A stretch of 64,000 nt of DNA, from positions 1 through 64,000 of the forward strand of contig NZ_JAHTLF010000018.1 in NCBI RefSeq assembly GCF_024614185.1, in the 5' to 3' direction. Positions 26,137 through 34,730 of this stretch are shown piece by piece. The notes beneath the pieces were generated by a model, which was given only the letters and a program-made list of their open reading frames with translations, did no database searches and was not told where the DNA came from. Source of the stretch: Nocardioides carbamazepini. Its GTDB lineage: Bacteria > Actinomycetota > Actinomycetes > Propionibacteriales > Nocardioidaceae. Each line of letters opens with the position of its first letter. The first letter of the stretch is position 1. The position numbers and the translations under genes were made by a program.

Positions 26137-26228
26137 GTGACCTCGAATCGGGGCGCTGGGCTCGACGGAGTATCGCACGGGTGGGACGCCGCGCCGCCGT
26201 GTCCGGCGGGCGCGGACGCCCCGTGTCG

Positions 26229-27230
26229 TCACAGGTCCGACGAATGTCCCGGCGTGAGCGCGGATCCGGGACGGACCAGCGCGGTGATGTGGTTGACGGC
26301 GAGGGCCGCCTCGCCGAAGCCGATCGAGATCAGCTTGACCTTGCCCTCGTAGTGGGCGAGGTCGCCGGCAGCGAACACCCGCTGCCGGTTGGTCCGCATG
26401 GTGCGGTCGACGAGGATGTGTCGGCGGTCCTGCTCCAGGCCCCAGTCGTCGATCGGGCCGAGGTCGGCGATGAAGCCGAGCGCGGCGACGACGGCCTGCA
26501 CCGTGAGGGTGCGGCTCTCGCCGTCGCGGGCCTCGATGACGACCTCCTCGATGCGGTCCTCGCCCGACACCTTGGCGACCTCGTACGGCGTCAGCACCTC
26601 GACGCTCGATTCGTGCAGCTGTGCGACGCTGCGCTCGTGGGCACGGAACTGGGGGCGGCGGTGGACCAGCGTGACGCTGCGTGCGATCTCCTCCAGGCCC
26701 AGAGCCCAGTCCAGCGCGGAGTCGCCGCCGCCCACGACCAGCACGTCCTGGTCGGCGAGCTCGGCCAGGCGCGGCACGAAGTAGCGCAGGCCGCGGTCGA
26801 GGTACTCCGAGCCGACGGGCAGCTCGCGCGGGGTGAAGCTGCCGATGCCGGCGGTGATGAGGACCGCGCCGGCGCGGATCGTCTCACCGGTGTCGGTGGT
26901 GATCACGACGGCGTCCGCGTGCTCCTCGAGGCCGACCGCGGTGCGGCCGAGCAGCATCAGCGGGTCGGCAGAGCGAGCCTGCGCGTGCAGCGCGTCGACG
27001 AGCTCCTGGCCGCGTACGGACGGGAAGCCGGCGACGTCGTACAGCGCCTTCTCGGGGTAGAGCGCGGCGATCTGGCCGCCGACCTCGGGCAGCGCGTCGA
27101 GCAGGGCGACCCGCAGCTCGCGGAAGCCGGCGTAGTAGGTCGCGTAGAGGCCCGTCGGGCCGGCGCCGATGACGAGCAGGTCGACCTCGTGGGCCGGTCC
27201 CGCGGGCGCGGTGTCCTGGGGAGTGCTCAT
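26229..27230 (-). CDS. Ferredoxin-NADP reductase (thioredoxin-reductase-like type)
   Basis: A 333-residue flavoprotein with FAD-binding GAGPTGLYATYYAG (residues ~23-36), an NADPH-binding VVGGGDSALDWAL (~165) and a C-terminal FAAGDLAHYEGK. It lacks the redox-active CxxC of thioredoxin reductase, which marks the YumC-like ferredoxin/flavodoxin reductases. It is coupled to the ferredoxin gene (ATGA overlap), so the pair should deliver electrons from NAD(P)H to the neighbouring Rieske dioxygenase. Confidence 0.87.
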   Translation of the reverse strand: MSTPQDTAPAGPAHEVDLLVIGAGPTGLYATYYAGFRELRVALLDALPEVGGQIAALYPEKALYDVAGFPSVRGQELVDALHAQARSADPLMLLGRTAVGLEEHADAVVITTDTGETIRAGAVLITAGIGSFTPRELPVGSEYLDRGLRYFVPRLAELADQDVLVVGGGDSALDWALGLEEIARSVTLVHRRPQFRAHERSVAQLHESSVEVLTPYEVAKVSGEDRIEEVVIEARDGESRTLTVQAVVAALGFIADLGPIDDWGLEQDRRHILVDRTMRTNRQRVFAAGDLAHYEGKVKLISIGFGEAALAVNHITALVRPGSALTPGHSSDL

Positions 27231-27526
27231 GCGACGTCCGGGTGGTCCGTGCCGACGCGGCCGACCTTGCGGGCGCCACCGGGGGAGCCGAGGTCGGTGA
27301 AGAACTCGGCGTTGATCCGCTCGTAGCCCTTCGACTCGTCGGGCAGGTCGTCGTGGTGGTAGATCGAGATCTGGGGGCAGACCGGTTCGCAGCGGGCGCA
27401 CTCGACGCACTCGTCGGGCTGGATGTAGAGCATCCGGTCACCCTCGTAGATGCAGTCGACAGGACATTCCTCCACGCACGACCGGTCCATCACGTCGATA
27501 CAGGAACCAGTGATCACGTAGGGCAC
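27227..27526 (-). CDS. fdxA: Seven-iron ferredoxin FdxA
   Basis: A 99-residue 7Fe ferredoxin. In the numbering from the chosen GTG, C9, C17 and C50 should bind the [3Fe-4S] cluster and C21, C40, C43 and C46 the [4Fe-4S] cluster; C25 is the extra Cys typical of the family. Start: GTG at 27526 has GGAG upstream and gives the standard PYVIT N-terminus; an ATG at 27544 adds six residues. It is followed by its reductase and divergent from the Rieske alpha gene, so it is the probable electron carrier for that dioxygenase, though Rieske systems more often use 2Fe-2S ferredoxins. Confidence 0.9.
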   Translation of the reverse strand: MPYVITGSCIDVMDRSCVEECPVDCIYEGDRMLYIQPDECVECARCEPVCPQISIYHHDDLPDESKGYERINAEFFTDLGSPGGARKVGRVGTDHPDVA

Positions 27527-27549
27527 GGCGTCTCCGTTCGTCATACAGG

Positions 27550-27566
27550 CCGAGATAGCGTCTCTT
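27550..27566. promoter_or_regulatory. Degenerate GAG-N7-CTC operator near fdxA
   Basis: CCGAG-ATAGCGT-CTCTT keeps the core GAG-N7-CTC of the island palindrome at the same spacing as the full sites. It lies about 25 bp upstream of the fdxA start, where it would cover that promoter. Confidence 0.45.
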
Positions 27567-27634
27567 ATTACAAGACAGGACAATGAACCCAGAAGGGTGT
27601 CGCCGTCAACCCGTCACGGCTTTGCCGAGAACCC

Positions 27635-27693
27635 TTGACAGTCCCATCGACGGCGACGATGCTATGTCACATCGCGAGATGGCATCTCGCGAT
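27635..27693 (+). promoter_or_regulatory. Promoter and operator of the Rieske operon
   Basis: TTGACA (27635-27640) is a consensus -35; GATGCT at 27658 is a weak -10 at 17-bp spacing. Downstream, ATCGCGAGAT-GGC-ATCTCGCGAT (27671-27693) is a perfect palindrome containing GCGAG-N7-CTCGC. An operator covering the transcription start suggests repression in the absence of inducer. Confidence 0.65.
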
Positions 27694-27729
27694 AGCGACA
27701 GAACGCACGAGGGCGAAGGAGCGACAGAC

Positions 27730-29073
27730 ATGTCAAGCGAAGTGTCCGAGCGAGTGGCGGAACCGATGCTCGTCGAGGACTGGGAGCGGCTCACGTTCCG
27801 CGTCAACCGGGAGGCCTACCGCTCCCCGGAGATCTTCGCCCGCGAGCGGGTGGACGTGTGGCTGCGCACCTGGCTCTACCTCGGGCACGAGACGGAGATC
27901 CCCGACGTCAACGACTTCAAGGTCCGGACCATCGCCGGCCGGCCCCTGATCTTCTGCCGCGACACGGAGGGCCAGGTCCGCGCCTGGCTGAACTCCTGCC
28001 CCCACCGCGGCACCGTGCTGTGCCGCGAGAACGAGGGCTCGCAGCGCCGGTTCCAGTGCTTCTACCACGCCTGGACCTTCAACAACGACGGCACCGTCGC
28101 GGCGATCCCGGACGACGGCGCGTACGAGGACATCGAGTCGCTGCAGAAGAACATGATGCTGCGCGCGGTGCCCCGCCTGGAGATCCACGAGGGCTACGTC
28201 TTCATCTCGTTCAACCCCGACGTGCCGCCGCTCCTCGAGCACCTCGGTGACGCCGCCGACTACATGACGATGATCGAGCAGCAGCACCCCAGCGGCGTCA
28301 CGACGCTGCCCGGCGTGCAGCTCTACAGCGTCCGCGGCAACTGGAAGCTCGCCGTCGAGAACGCGATGGACGGCTACCACTTCTCGCCGACCCACAACAC
28401 CTTCGTCGGCTACCTGCGGGAGTCCGGCTTCGCGGTGACCGACGACAACCAGTACGCCTACAACCTCGGCAACGGTCACTCGCTGCTCGTGCTCACCGGT
28501 CACGGCGGCCGGATCTCGATGATCTGGGAGCCCCGGTTCGGCGAGGCGGAGAAGGTCCGCACCGAGGAGCACCGCGCCGAGATGGTGGAGCGACTCGGCG
28601 AGGAGCGCGCGCACTACATCGCCGACGAGAGCCACATCCTCTTCGTCTTCCCCAACCTGCTGCTCTTCGACATCGAGGGTCTCTCGATCCGGCAGCTCGA
28701 GCCGGTCGCGCCCGGCCACACCGACGTCCGCGCCTGGCAGCTCGTGCCGCGCGAGGAGGACCCCGAGTCCCGTGCGCTGCGGATGAAGACGGTCGTCAGC
28801 TTCGTGGGTCCCGGCGGCCTCGCGACCCCCGACGACATCGAGGCCTACGAGGCCGTCCAGCGCGGCATCGAGGCGACCAGGGGCGCCGGCGAGCTCGACT
28901 ACAGCGACATGTCGCGCGGCATGCGCGACGAGGTCAAGGGCGAGCAGGGCCGCTCGATCGACGAGGGTGCGATGCGTGGCTTCTGGCGCTACTGGGAGGA
29001 GGCCGTCGGCGGTGGGCTCGAGGTGACCGGCGACCGGCCGGCGAGCTTCCTCGAGGGGAGGGACGTGCGATGA
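27730..29073 (+). CDS. Rieske non-heme iron dioxygenase, alpha subunit
   Basis: A 447-residue aromatic-ring-hydroxylating oxygenase large subunit. The Rieske [2Fe-2S] ligands are C90, H92, C110 and H113 (CPHRGT and CFYHAW). The catalytic iron site is in NAMDGYHFSPTH, with bridging D214 and iron ligands H217 and H222. Known chemistry is dioxygen insertion into an aromatic ring, usually giving a cis-dihydrodiol. Start: ATG at 27730 has AAGGAG eight bases upstream. Its stop overlaps the beta-subunit start (ATGA). Reductase and ferredoxin are divergent. No dihydrodiol dehydrogenase follows, so either the product re-aromatises by itself or the dehydrogenase is elsewhere. Confidence 0.92.
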   Translation: MSSEVSERVAEPMLVEDWERLTFRVNREAYRSPEIFARERVDVWLRTWLYLGHETEIPDVNDFKVRTIAGRPLIFCRDTEGQVRAWLNSCPHRGTVLCRENEGSQRRFQCFYHAWTFNNDGTVAAIPDDGAYEDIESLQKNMMLRAVPRLEIHEGYVFISFNPDVPPLLEHLGDAADYMTMIEQQHPSGVTTLPGVQLYSVRGNWKLAVENAMDGYHFSPTHNTFVGYLRESGFAVTDDNQYAYNLGNGHSLLVLTGHGGRISMIWEPRFGEAEKVRTEEHRAEMVERLGEERAHYIADESHILFVFPNLLLFDIEGLSIRQLEPVAPGHTDVRAWQLVPREEDPESRALRMKTVVSFVGPGGLATPDDIEAYEAVQRGIEATRGAGELDYSDMSRGMRDEVKGEQGRSIDEGAMRGFWRYWEEAVGGGLEVTGDRPASFLEGRDVR

Positions 29074-29594
29074 CGCAGGCAGACGTGCGCGGCTCCGTCG
29101 AGGTCGCCGGCCGCACCATCACCCGCGGCGAGATCGAGGACTTCCTCTACGAGGAGGCCGACATCCTCGACGCCTGGAACTACGACGCGTGGCTCGCGCT
29201 CTTCGAGGAGGGGGCCCGCTACGAGATCCCGACCACCGACTACCGCGGCTGGTCGCTGCACGCGGGCGGCTCGTTCGTCGACGACGACTACGACCTGATC
29301 CAGGCCCGGGTGAAGCGACTGAAGTCCCGCAAGGCGCACGCGGAGAACCCGCACTCGCGCACCCAGCGGATGGTCTCCAACGTCCGGCTCTTCCCCGGCG
29401 AGGAGGAGGGCACGCTGCGGATCCGCGCGTCCTTCGTCGTGCACCGGGCCCGCGACGGTCAGTTCGACCAGTACGTCGGGTGGTACGAGCACGTCGTCGT
29501 CCCGACCCAGGAGGGCCTCAAGTACCGCCTGCGCCGGACGATCCTGGGCCATGAGGCGCTGCCGGTCGGCGCCCGACTGAGCTTCATCCTGTGA
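29070..29594 (+). CDS. Rieske dioxygenase, beta subunit
   Basis: A 174-residue small subunit with the SnoaL/NTF2-like cone fold, recognisable by EIEDFLYEEADILDAWNYDA, then WLALFEEGARYEIP, and a C-terminal KYRLRRTILGHEALP. It has no cofactor and supports the alpha3beta3 hexamer. The start overlaps the alpha stop (ATGA). Presence of a beta subunit places the enzyme with two-component aromatic dioxygenases (benzoate/biphenyl-like) rather than N-demethylating alpha-only oxygenases. Confidence 0.9.
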   Translation: MTQADVRGSVEVAGRTITRGEIEDFLYEEADILDAWNYDAWLALFEEGARYEIPTTDYRGWSLHAGGSFVDDDYDLIQARVKRLKSRKAHAENPHSRTQRMVSNVRLFPGEEEGTLRIRASFVVHRARDGQFDQYVGWYEHVVVPTQEGLKYRLRRTILGHEALPVGARLSFIL

Positions 29595-29604
29595 GGTCGG
29601 GCCG

Positions 29605-30816
29605 ATGATCCGACACACGCTGCTCTTCCGGTTCGCCGAGGAGGTCCCCGCGGGGACCCGGCAGGCGATCCTGGCGGAGCTGGAGACCTTCCCCGAGCGC
29701 TATCCCGCGATGCGGCACTGGTCGATGGGGGAGAACCTCAGCAGCCGGGACCAGACCTACTCCCATGGGATGTCGGTCGAGTTCCCCGACGAGCAGGAGC
29801 TGCTCGCCTACCTCAACAGTGAGTCGCACGAGCAGTTCGTGCGTGAGAAGTGGCGGCCGGTGATCGCCGCCCAGGCGATCGTCGCCTACGAGTTCGCGGA
29901 GCGGCCCGAGGCCGACGCGGGAAGGGAAGGACGCGTGACCAAGCACCCACGTGGACCGTACGGCATGGAGTACGCGCGCATCGAGGTCCCCGACATGCAG
30001 GCCACGATCGACTTCCTGCAGTACCACGTCGGGCTCCAGCTGGAGCAGCACACCGACGAGTACGCCTACCTGCGCGCCGACATCGAGCACCACGCGATCG
30101 AGCTGATCAGCGCCCCTGAGCGCACCGACGGCTGGACCACCGCGGTCGGCTTCAGCGTCGAGAGCGAGGAGGTGCTCGAGGAGATCAAGCGGCGCGCGAT
30201 CGCCGCCGGCCGCGAGATCCTCCCGCTGCAGGAGCGGCAGCAGGCCCTGTGCGACAACGGCTTCGCGCTCGAGGATCCCGAGGGCCTCATCGTCGAGCTC
30301 TTCACCGAGTTCCAGGAGTACGCCGAGCCGCCGAGCATCGAGATCCGTCCGCTCGACCTCGTGCACCCGTTCCTCGCGACCACCAAGTACGAGGAGATGC
30401 TGGACTTCTACATCCAGGTGCTGGGCTTCATCCCGTCCGACCACATCGTCGGCTCGGCGACCTTCCTGCGCTGCGAGGACCGGTACCACCACAGCCTGGC
30501 GATCCAGAAGAACGACGAGCACTACGTCGCGCACCTCTGCTTCGCGATGAAGAGCCTCGACCACGTCATGCGGATGCGCGCCCGCGCTCTCTACAAGGGT
30601 GCGCCGATCGCCTCCGACATCGTGAACCACTCGGCGTCGACATCCATCGCGTTCTACCTGCACGACAAGAAGTTCGGTCCCCGCTTCGAGCTCTGCGACA
30701 GTCACCGGGTGTTCACCCCGGAGGAGCACGAGACGCACCGGGCCCGGAAGATGCCCGCCGACCCCCGCAACATCGACGTGTGGCGGCCGGCCTCCGACGA
30801 CTGGGGACGCTTCTGA
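29605..30816 (+). CDS. Dabb-domain / extradiol dioxygenase fusion
   Basis: A 403-residue two-part protein. Residues 1-~100 are a dimeric alpha/beta barrel (Dabb, stress-response A/B barrel) domain (MIRHTLLFRF...AYEFAERP). Residues ~111-403 form a type I extradiol dioxygenase with two VOC modules; candidate iron ligands are a His in LVHPF, a His in YVAHLCF and a Glu in RFELCD. Known reaction is meta-cleavage of a catechol. At the junction a strong GGAAGG precedes an in-frame GTG (29935), so the dioxygenase may also be made alone. A normal extradiol enzyme would start there. This suggests a gene fusion by loss of a stop codon. It would act on the product of the Rieske dioxygenase just upstream. 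Confidence 0.85.
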   Translation: MIRHTLLFRFAEEVPAGTRQAILAELETFPERYPAMRHWSMGENLSSRDQTYSHGMSVEFPDEQELLAYLNSESHEQFVREKWRPVIAAQAIVAYEFAERPEADAGREGRVTKHPRGPYGMEYARIEVPDMQATIDFLQYHVGLQLEQHTDEYAYLRADIEHHAIELISAPERTDGWTTAVGFSVESEEVLEEIKRRAIAAGREILPLQERQQALCDNGFALEDPEGLIVELFTEFQEYAEPPSIEIRPLDLVHPFLATTKYEEMLDFYIQVLGFIPSDHIVGSATFLRCEDRYHHSLAIQKNDEHYVAHLCFAMKSLDHVMRMRARALYKGAPIASDIVNHSASTSIAFYLHDKKFGPRFELCDSHRVFTPEEHETHRARKMPADPRNIDVWRPASDDWGRF

Positions 30817-32018
30817 GCGAGGAGCTCGTCGAGCTCCTCCGGGTGCTCGACCAGACGCCGACGCCCCGTGGCCGCGAGCGACTCGCGGCCACGGCGCTGG
30901 CGCAGTGGTGCGGTGAGCGCTGGCCCACGATCACCTGGACCGTGCAGCCCTACGGCGCCGAGGGCGCCAACCTGGTCGCGCACGCCGGGCCGGGGCCGCT
31001 GCTCTACTCGCACCTCGACACCTCCCTCGACGGGGACGGGATCTCCGAGCCCCTCGTCACTGGCCGCGTCGATCCGGTCGGTCCGCTCCGGGTCGCCGAT
31101 GGCACGGCCGAGGGGTTCGGCCTCGGCGTCGCGCGCGCGCCGGCCGCGGCCGCGGTGGCGGCGTTCGCCGCCGCGCGCCGCGGCACGCTCCTGATCGCCG
31201 GGGGTGGCACGCACCGCCGCGGTGGCCGGGGCGAGGGCGTCCGCGCCTTCCTCGCCGACGCCCCCGAGATCCCCTCCGCGATCGTGGCCAAGGGCGGCCC
31301 GCGGGGGCTGCTCTGGGAGGAGCCGGGCGCGGCCTACCTCCAGGTCCGGGTGACCGGTACGCCGGGCGCCGCGCTCGCCCCCGTGTCGGCGACGCCGTCC
31401 GGCGGCGTGCTGCGCCACACGGGCGTCGTCCTCGACGCGGTGGAGCGGTGGCGCGAGCGCTACCTCGCCAGCCGCGTGCCCGTCGGCCAGGTCGGCGCCG
31501 AGGTGGGGGTCGGTGCCCTGCGCGCCGGCTGGCCGGACAAGCCGGACCTGCTGCCGGCCGAGCTGCTCGTCGACCTGTACGTCGTGACGGTGCCCGGTGA
31601 GCGCCCGTCGCGGCTGGCGACCGAGCTGACCGCCTGTCTGCACGCGCTCCTGGCGACGACCCCGCTGGCCGGCTGCGGCTGCGCGGTCGAGGTCGAGTGG
31701 CTGCACGGTGCGCAGGCGACGCCGGAGCGGGCGCCCGTCGTACGGGCGGCGCAGGACGCGTGGGAGCACGTCTTCGGGGAGCCGCCGGCGCCGATCACCG
31801 GCTGGACCGGATCGACCGACGGCGTGGTGCTGCGCGAGCACGGGATCGACACCGTGCGGGTCGGCCCGCAGAGCGTACGATCGTCCTCCGACCCGCGACG
31901 CGATGTCGTGGACCTGGCCGAGCTGGAGCGCTATCGGGAGCTCTACACGGCCCTCCTCGCGGGCGACCATCACCCGCACCAGCGGGTGCCGCGGCACCGC
32001 CACCACCACGAGCACTGA
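30780..32018 (+). CDS. M20-like metallohydrolase (divergent)
   Basis: About 400 residues resembling the M20 peptidase/deacylase family. LLYSHLDTSLDG (near residue 82) matches the first metal-binding motif (HxD). GGGTHRRGGRGEG stands where the catalytic Glu region normally lies but does not match well, and the late ITGWTGSTDGVVLREHGIDT is the conserved C-terminal element with Asp. The protein is divergent and may have altered metal ligands. The start is uncertain: GTG at 30780 overlaps the preceding gene, GTG at 30843 is the next choice, and the natural N-terminus could be a CTG at 30813. A His-rich tail (HRHHHEH) ends it. Probable role is hydrolysis of an amide intermediate. Confidence 0.65.
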   Translation: MAAGLRRLGTLLSEELVELLRVLDQTPTPRGRERLAATALAQWCGERWPTITWTVQPYGAEGANLVAHAGPGPLLYSHLDTSLDGDGISEPLVTGRVDPVGPLRVADGTAEGFGLGVARAPAAAAVAAFAAARRGTLLIAGGGTHRRGGRGEGVRAFLADAPEIPSAIVAKGGPRGLLWEEPGAAYLQVRVTGTPGAALAPVSATPSGGVLRHTGVVLDAVERWRERYLASRVPVGQVGAEVGVGALRAGWPDKPDLLPAELLVDLYVVTVPGERPSRLATELTACLHALLATTPLAGCGCAVEVEWLHGAQATPERAPVVRAAQDAWEHVFGEPPAPITGWTGSTDGVVLREHGIDTVRVGPQSVRSSSDPRRDVVDLAELERYRELYTALLAGDHHPHQRVPRHRHHHEH

Positions 32019-32037
32019 GCCCGACCGATATCGCATT

Positions 32038-32087
32038 ACGAGATGTCATCCCGCATGCTTGACGTGTGTGGCCCCGCTCACTAGAGT
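32038..32087 (+). promoter_or_regulatory. Promoter and operator of the hydantoinase operon
   Basis: TTGACG (32059-32064) and TAGAGT (32082-32087) are 17 bp apart, a very good housekeeping promoter. Just upstream, ACGAG-ATGTCAT-CCCGC (32038-32054) is a variant of the island palindrome. The leader to the start codon at 32242 is ~150 bases, with no strong hairpin that I can see. Confidence 0.7.
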
Positions 32088-32241
32088 CGTCGGCGACGGC
32101 ATCGCCTCCCTGCCGGGGAGTCGATTACAGCCCTGACGCACTGTGCGCCGGGTGTGCGGCCGACAGCCACCCGAGATCTCCTGCCAGTGTGTCGATGAGG
32201 CGAGGTTGCGCTCTTCGAGGAGAGCGGGAACTGGAGGTCAG

Positions 32242-33636
32242 ATGCGCGTGGACACCATCGTCGCCAACGGGCGGATCGTCAGCCCGAGCGGAGTGGTCGA
32301 CGCCGCGGTCGCCGTGGCGGACGGCCGTATCGTCGCCATCGCCGACGAGAGCGTGCTCCCGGAGGCCGCCGAGCGGATCGACGCCGCGGGAAGGTTCGTC
32401 CTGCCCGGCATCGTCGACCCGCACGTCCACCTGGGCGGCGGCCGGCCGCTGTCGGAGATCTTCGCCTCCGAGACGGCCTGCGCGGCGGTCGGTGGCGTGA
32501 CGACCGTGCTGCAGTACCGCCGGTCCCCGTCGACCTTCTTCGAGACCTTCCCGGCCGAGCTCGAGACCGCGAAGACCCGGATGCTGGTCGACACCCAGTT
32601 CCACTTCATCATCTCCACGATGGAGCAGGTGGAGGAGATCCCCCGTTACGCCGCGGAGTTCGGTGTCACCAGCTTCAAGTTCTACATGGGCGGCTACGAG
32701 CCCGGTAACCCCATCGGCCTGGTGTCGGTCAACGACGCCGTGCTCTACGCGGCCATGGAGAAGATCCGCGAGCTCGGCCCCTACGGCTGGTGCATGGTCC
32801 ACTGCGAGGACGACTCGCTCGTCTGCCACCTCACCGCCAAGGTGAAGGAGAGCGGCGGCGACGACCTCGCGGCCTACAGCGCGTCACGGCCGGACTTCGT
32901 CGAGGAGCAGGACCTGCTCCGCGCGATCTGGCTCGCCGACCTGCAGGAGTGCTCGCTCTACGTGCCGCACACCACCGTCGGCATGGCCGTCGACGCGGCC
33001 GCCGAATCCCGCCGCAAGGGCCGCACCGTCGTACTGGAGACCTGCCCGCACTACCTGGCCCTCACCGCGGACGACGAGCGGCTCGCCGGCTCCGGCGTCG
33101 GCAAGGTCGCCCCCGCCCTGCGCAACGAGGCGCACCAGGCCGAGCTGTGGCGCGGCCTGCGCGAGGGCTGGATCTCGACGATCGGGTCCGACCACGTGCC
33201 GATCCCCAAGTCGGGCAAGGGCATCTGGGAGGAGGCGCCCGGCTTCGCCGGTCTCGCGACCATGCTGCCGGTCGTCCTCACCGAGGGCGTGCTCAAGGGC
33301 CGGATCGCGATCGAGAAGGTCGCCGAGACGATGGCCTACAACCCCGCCCGCCTCTTCGGCCTCGCGCCGACGAAGGGCTCGATCCAGGTGGGCGCCGACG
33401 CCGACCTCGTGATCGTCGACATGGAGACCGAGAAGGTCGTCGGTCCCGACGTCACCCAGAGCGAGTTCGTCAGCGCCTTCGAGGGCGTTCCCCTGCGTGG
33501 CTGGCCGACGCTGACGATGCGCCGCGGCGACGTGATCTACCGGGACGGCGAGGTGCTGGCCCAGCCGGGCAGCGGCCAGGTGGTCGTGAAGCCCGAACCC
33601 GACAAGGACAAGGAGAGGAACTGGCATGCCGCTTAG
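32242..33636 (+). CDS. Hydantoinase / dihydropyrimidinase family amidohydrolase
   Basis: A 464-residue cyclic amidohydrolase. It has the metal-binding DPHVH (H61, H63), the Lys that becomes carboxylated (K146 in SFKFYMGG), downstream His in ETCPHYL and the active-site Asp in STIGSDHVP. Family members open hydantoin or dihydropyrimidine rings to N-carbamoyl amino acids. GGAGGT precedes the ATG. Its stop is overlapped by the isochorismatase-family gene, which could remove the carbamoyl group, giving a two-step ureide-ring degradation module. The true ring substrate is unknown. Confidence 0.88.
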   Translation: MRVDTIVANGRIVSPSGVVDAAVAVADGRIVAIADESVLPEAAERIDAAGRFVLPGIVDPHVHLGGGRPLSEIFASETACAAVGGVTTVLQYRRSPSTFFETFPAELETAKTRMLVDTQFHFIISTMEQVEEIPRYAAEFGVTSFKFYMGGYEPGNPIGLVSVNDAVLYAAMEKIRELGPYGWCMVHCEDDSLVCHLTAKVKESGGDDLAAYSASRPDFVEEQDLLRAIWLADLQECSLYVPHTTVGMAVDAAAESRRKGRTVVLETCPHYLALTADDERLAGSGVGKVAPALRNEAHQAELWRGLREGWISTIGSDHVPIPKSGKGIWEEAPGFAGLATMLPVVLTEGVLKGRIAIEKVAETMAYNPARLFGLAPTKGSIQVGADADLVIVDMETEKVVGPDVTQSEFVSAFEGVPLRGWPTLTMRRGDVIYRDGEVLAQPGSGQVVVKPEPDKDKERNWHAA

Positions 33637-34261
33637 CGTGAAGCTCGACCCGCGGGACGTGGGCCTGCTCGTGGTCGACATGCAGAACGGCTTCTGCCAC
33701 CCCGAGGGGTCGCGAGGCCAGGCGTTCGGCGCCGACGCGGTGAAGAACCCGCAGGACATCATCCCGAACGTCACGAAGACGGTCGACCTGGCGCACCGCC
33801 TCGACATCCCGGTGTGGTTCACCCAGCAGGTCCACTACGACGACGACGTGCTGCGCAGCCGCCGCCGGATCCCGTCGCACCTGGAGCGCCGGGGCGTCAA
33901 GCTCGAGCTCTGCCGGCGCGGCACCTGGGACGCCGAGCTGCTCGACGAGATGAAGGCCATCAAGGAGGACCGGGACGAGGTCGTCGTCAAGCACCGGTCC
34001 AGCGCCTTCTTCCAGACCACGCTCGAGGTCGAGCTCCGGATGAGGGACGTGCAGGTCCTCGTCGTCCTCGGTACGACGACCAGCTTCTGCGTGGACTCGA
34101 CCATCCGGGACGCCTATGCGCGGGACTTCGACGTCGTCGTCCCCGCCGAGTGCGTGGCCGACTCCGACGACGCAGCGCATGCCGCGACCCTGGCGAGCAT
34201 CGAGCGCTTCCACGGCGTCGTCACCGACCTTCCTGGGTTGACCGCCGCCCTCGATGGCTGA
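33626..34261 (+). CDS. Isochorismatase-family cysteine hydrolase (amidase)
   Basis: A 211-residue cysteine hydrolase with the full catalytic triad D18 (VVDMQ), K122 (KHRSSAF) and C155 (TTSFCVDSTIRDAY), plus the cis-peptide region before the Cys. The family includes N-carbamoylsarcosine amidase, ureidoacrylate amidase (RutB), biuret hydrolase and maleamate amidase. It overlaps the hydantoinase gene by 11 bases and the molybdenum-hydroxylase small-subunit gene by 8, so the genes are co-expressed. Most likely it hydrolyses a carbamoyl or amide intermediate released by the hydantoinase. Confidence 0.88.
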   Translation: MPLSVKLDPRDVGLLVVDMQNGFCHPEGSRGQAFGADAVKNPQDIIPNVTKTVDLAHRLDIPVWFTQQVHYDDDVLRSRRRIPSHLERRGVKLELCRRGTWDAELLDEMKAIKEDRDEVVVKHRSSAFFQTTLEVELRMRDVQVLVVLGTTTSFCVDSTIRDAYARDFDVVVPAECVADSDDAAHAATLASIERFHGVVTDLPGLTAALDG

Positions 34262-34730
34262 GCCCCGCACCGGGCTCCGGGTCGACGGTGACGTCGTCCC
34301 GGCCGGTGCGCCCGGAGCGACGTTGCTCGACGTCCTCCGGGCCTCCGGGAACTTCGCCGCGAAGGGCGCCTGCCGGCGCGGCGAGTGCGGCGCCTGCACG
34401 GTCCTGGTCGGTGACCGGGCTGTGCTGGCCTGCACGACCCTGGCGGCCCTGGTCACCGACGAGGTGACGACGGCCGCCGGGCTGGGCGACGACGCGGCGG
34501 ACCTCCGCGCGGCGTTCGCCGACCATGCCGCCTTCCAGTGCGGCTTCTGCACGCCCGGCCAGGTCGTCCGCGCCGAGGCCGTCCTCCGCGAGCGGGTGGA
34601 GCGCGGCCGCGACGAGATCGTCCGCGCGATGTCGGGCAACGTCTGCCGCTGCACCGGCTACCGCCAGATCGTCGACGCCGTCTGCGCCGTCGCGCAGAGC
34701 CGGCAGTGCTTCCGGAAGGTCTCGTCGTGA
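34254..34730 (+). CDS. Molybdenum hydroxylase small (2x[2Fe-2S]) subunit
   Basis: A 158-residue iron-sulfur subunit of the xanthine dehydrogenase / CO dehydrogenase family. The plant-type [2Fe-2S] motif CRRGECGACTVL with a later LACTT and the second four-helix [2Fe-2S] motif FCTPGQ...CRCTGYRQI are complete. It passes electrons from the molybdopterin to FAD. ATG overlaps the previous gene and its stop overlaps the fused large/medium subunit gene (GTGA). Confidence 0.93.
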   Translation: MAEPRTGLRVDGDVVPAGAPGATLLDVLRASGNFAAKGACRRGECGACTVLVGDRAVLACTTLAALVTDEVTTAAGLGDDAADLRAAFADHAAFQCGFCTPGQVVRAEAVLRERVERGRDEIVRAMSGNVCRCTGYRQIVDAVCAVAQSRQCFRKVSS

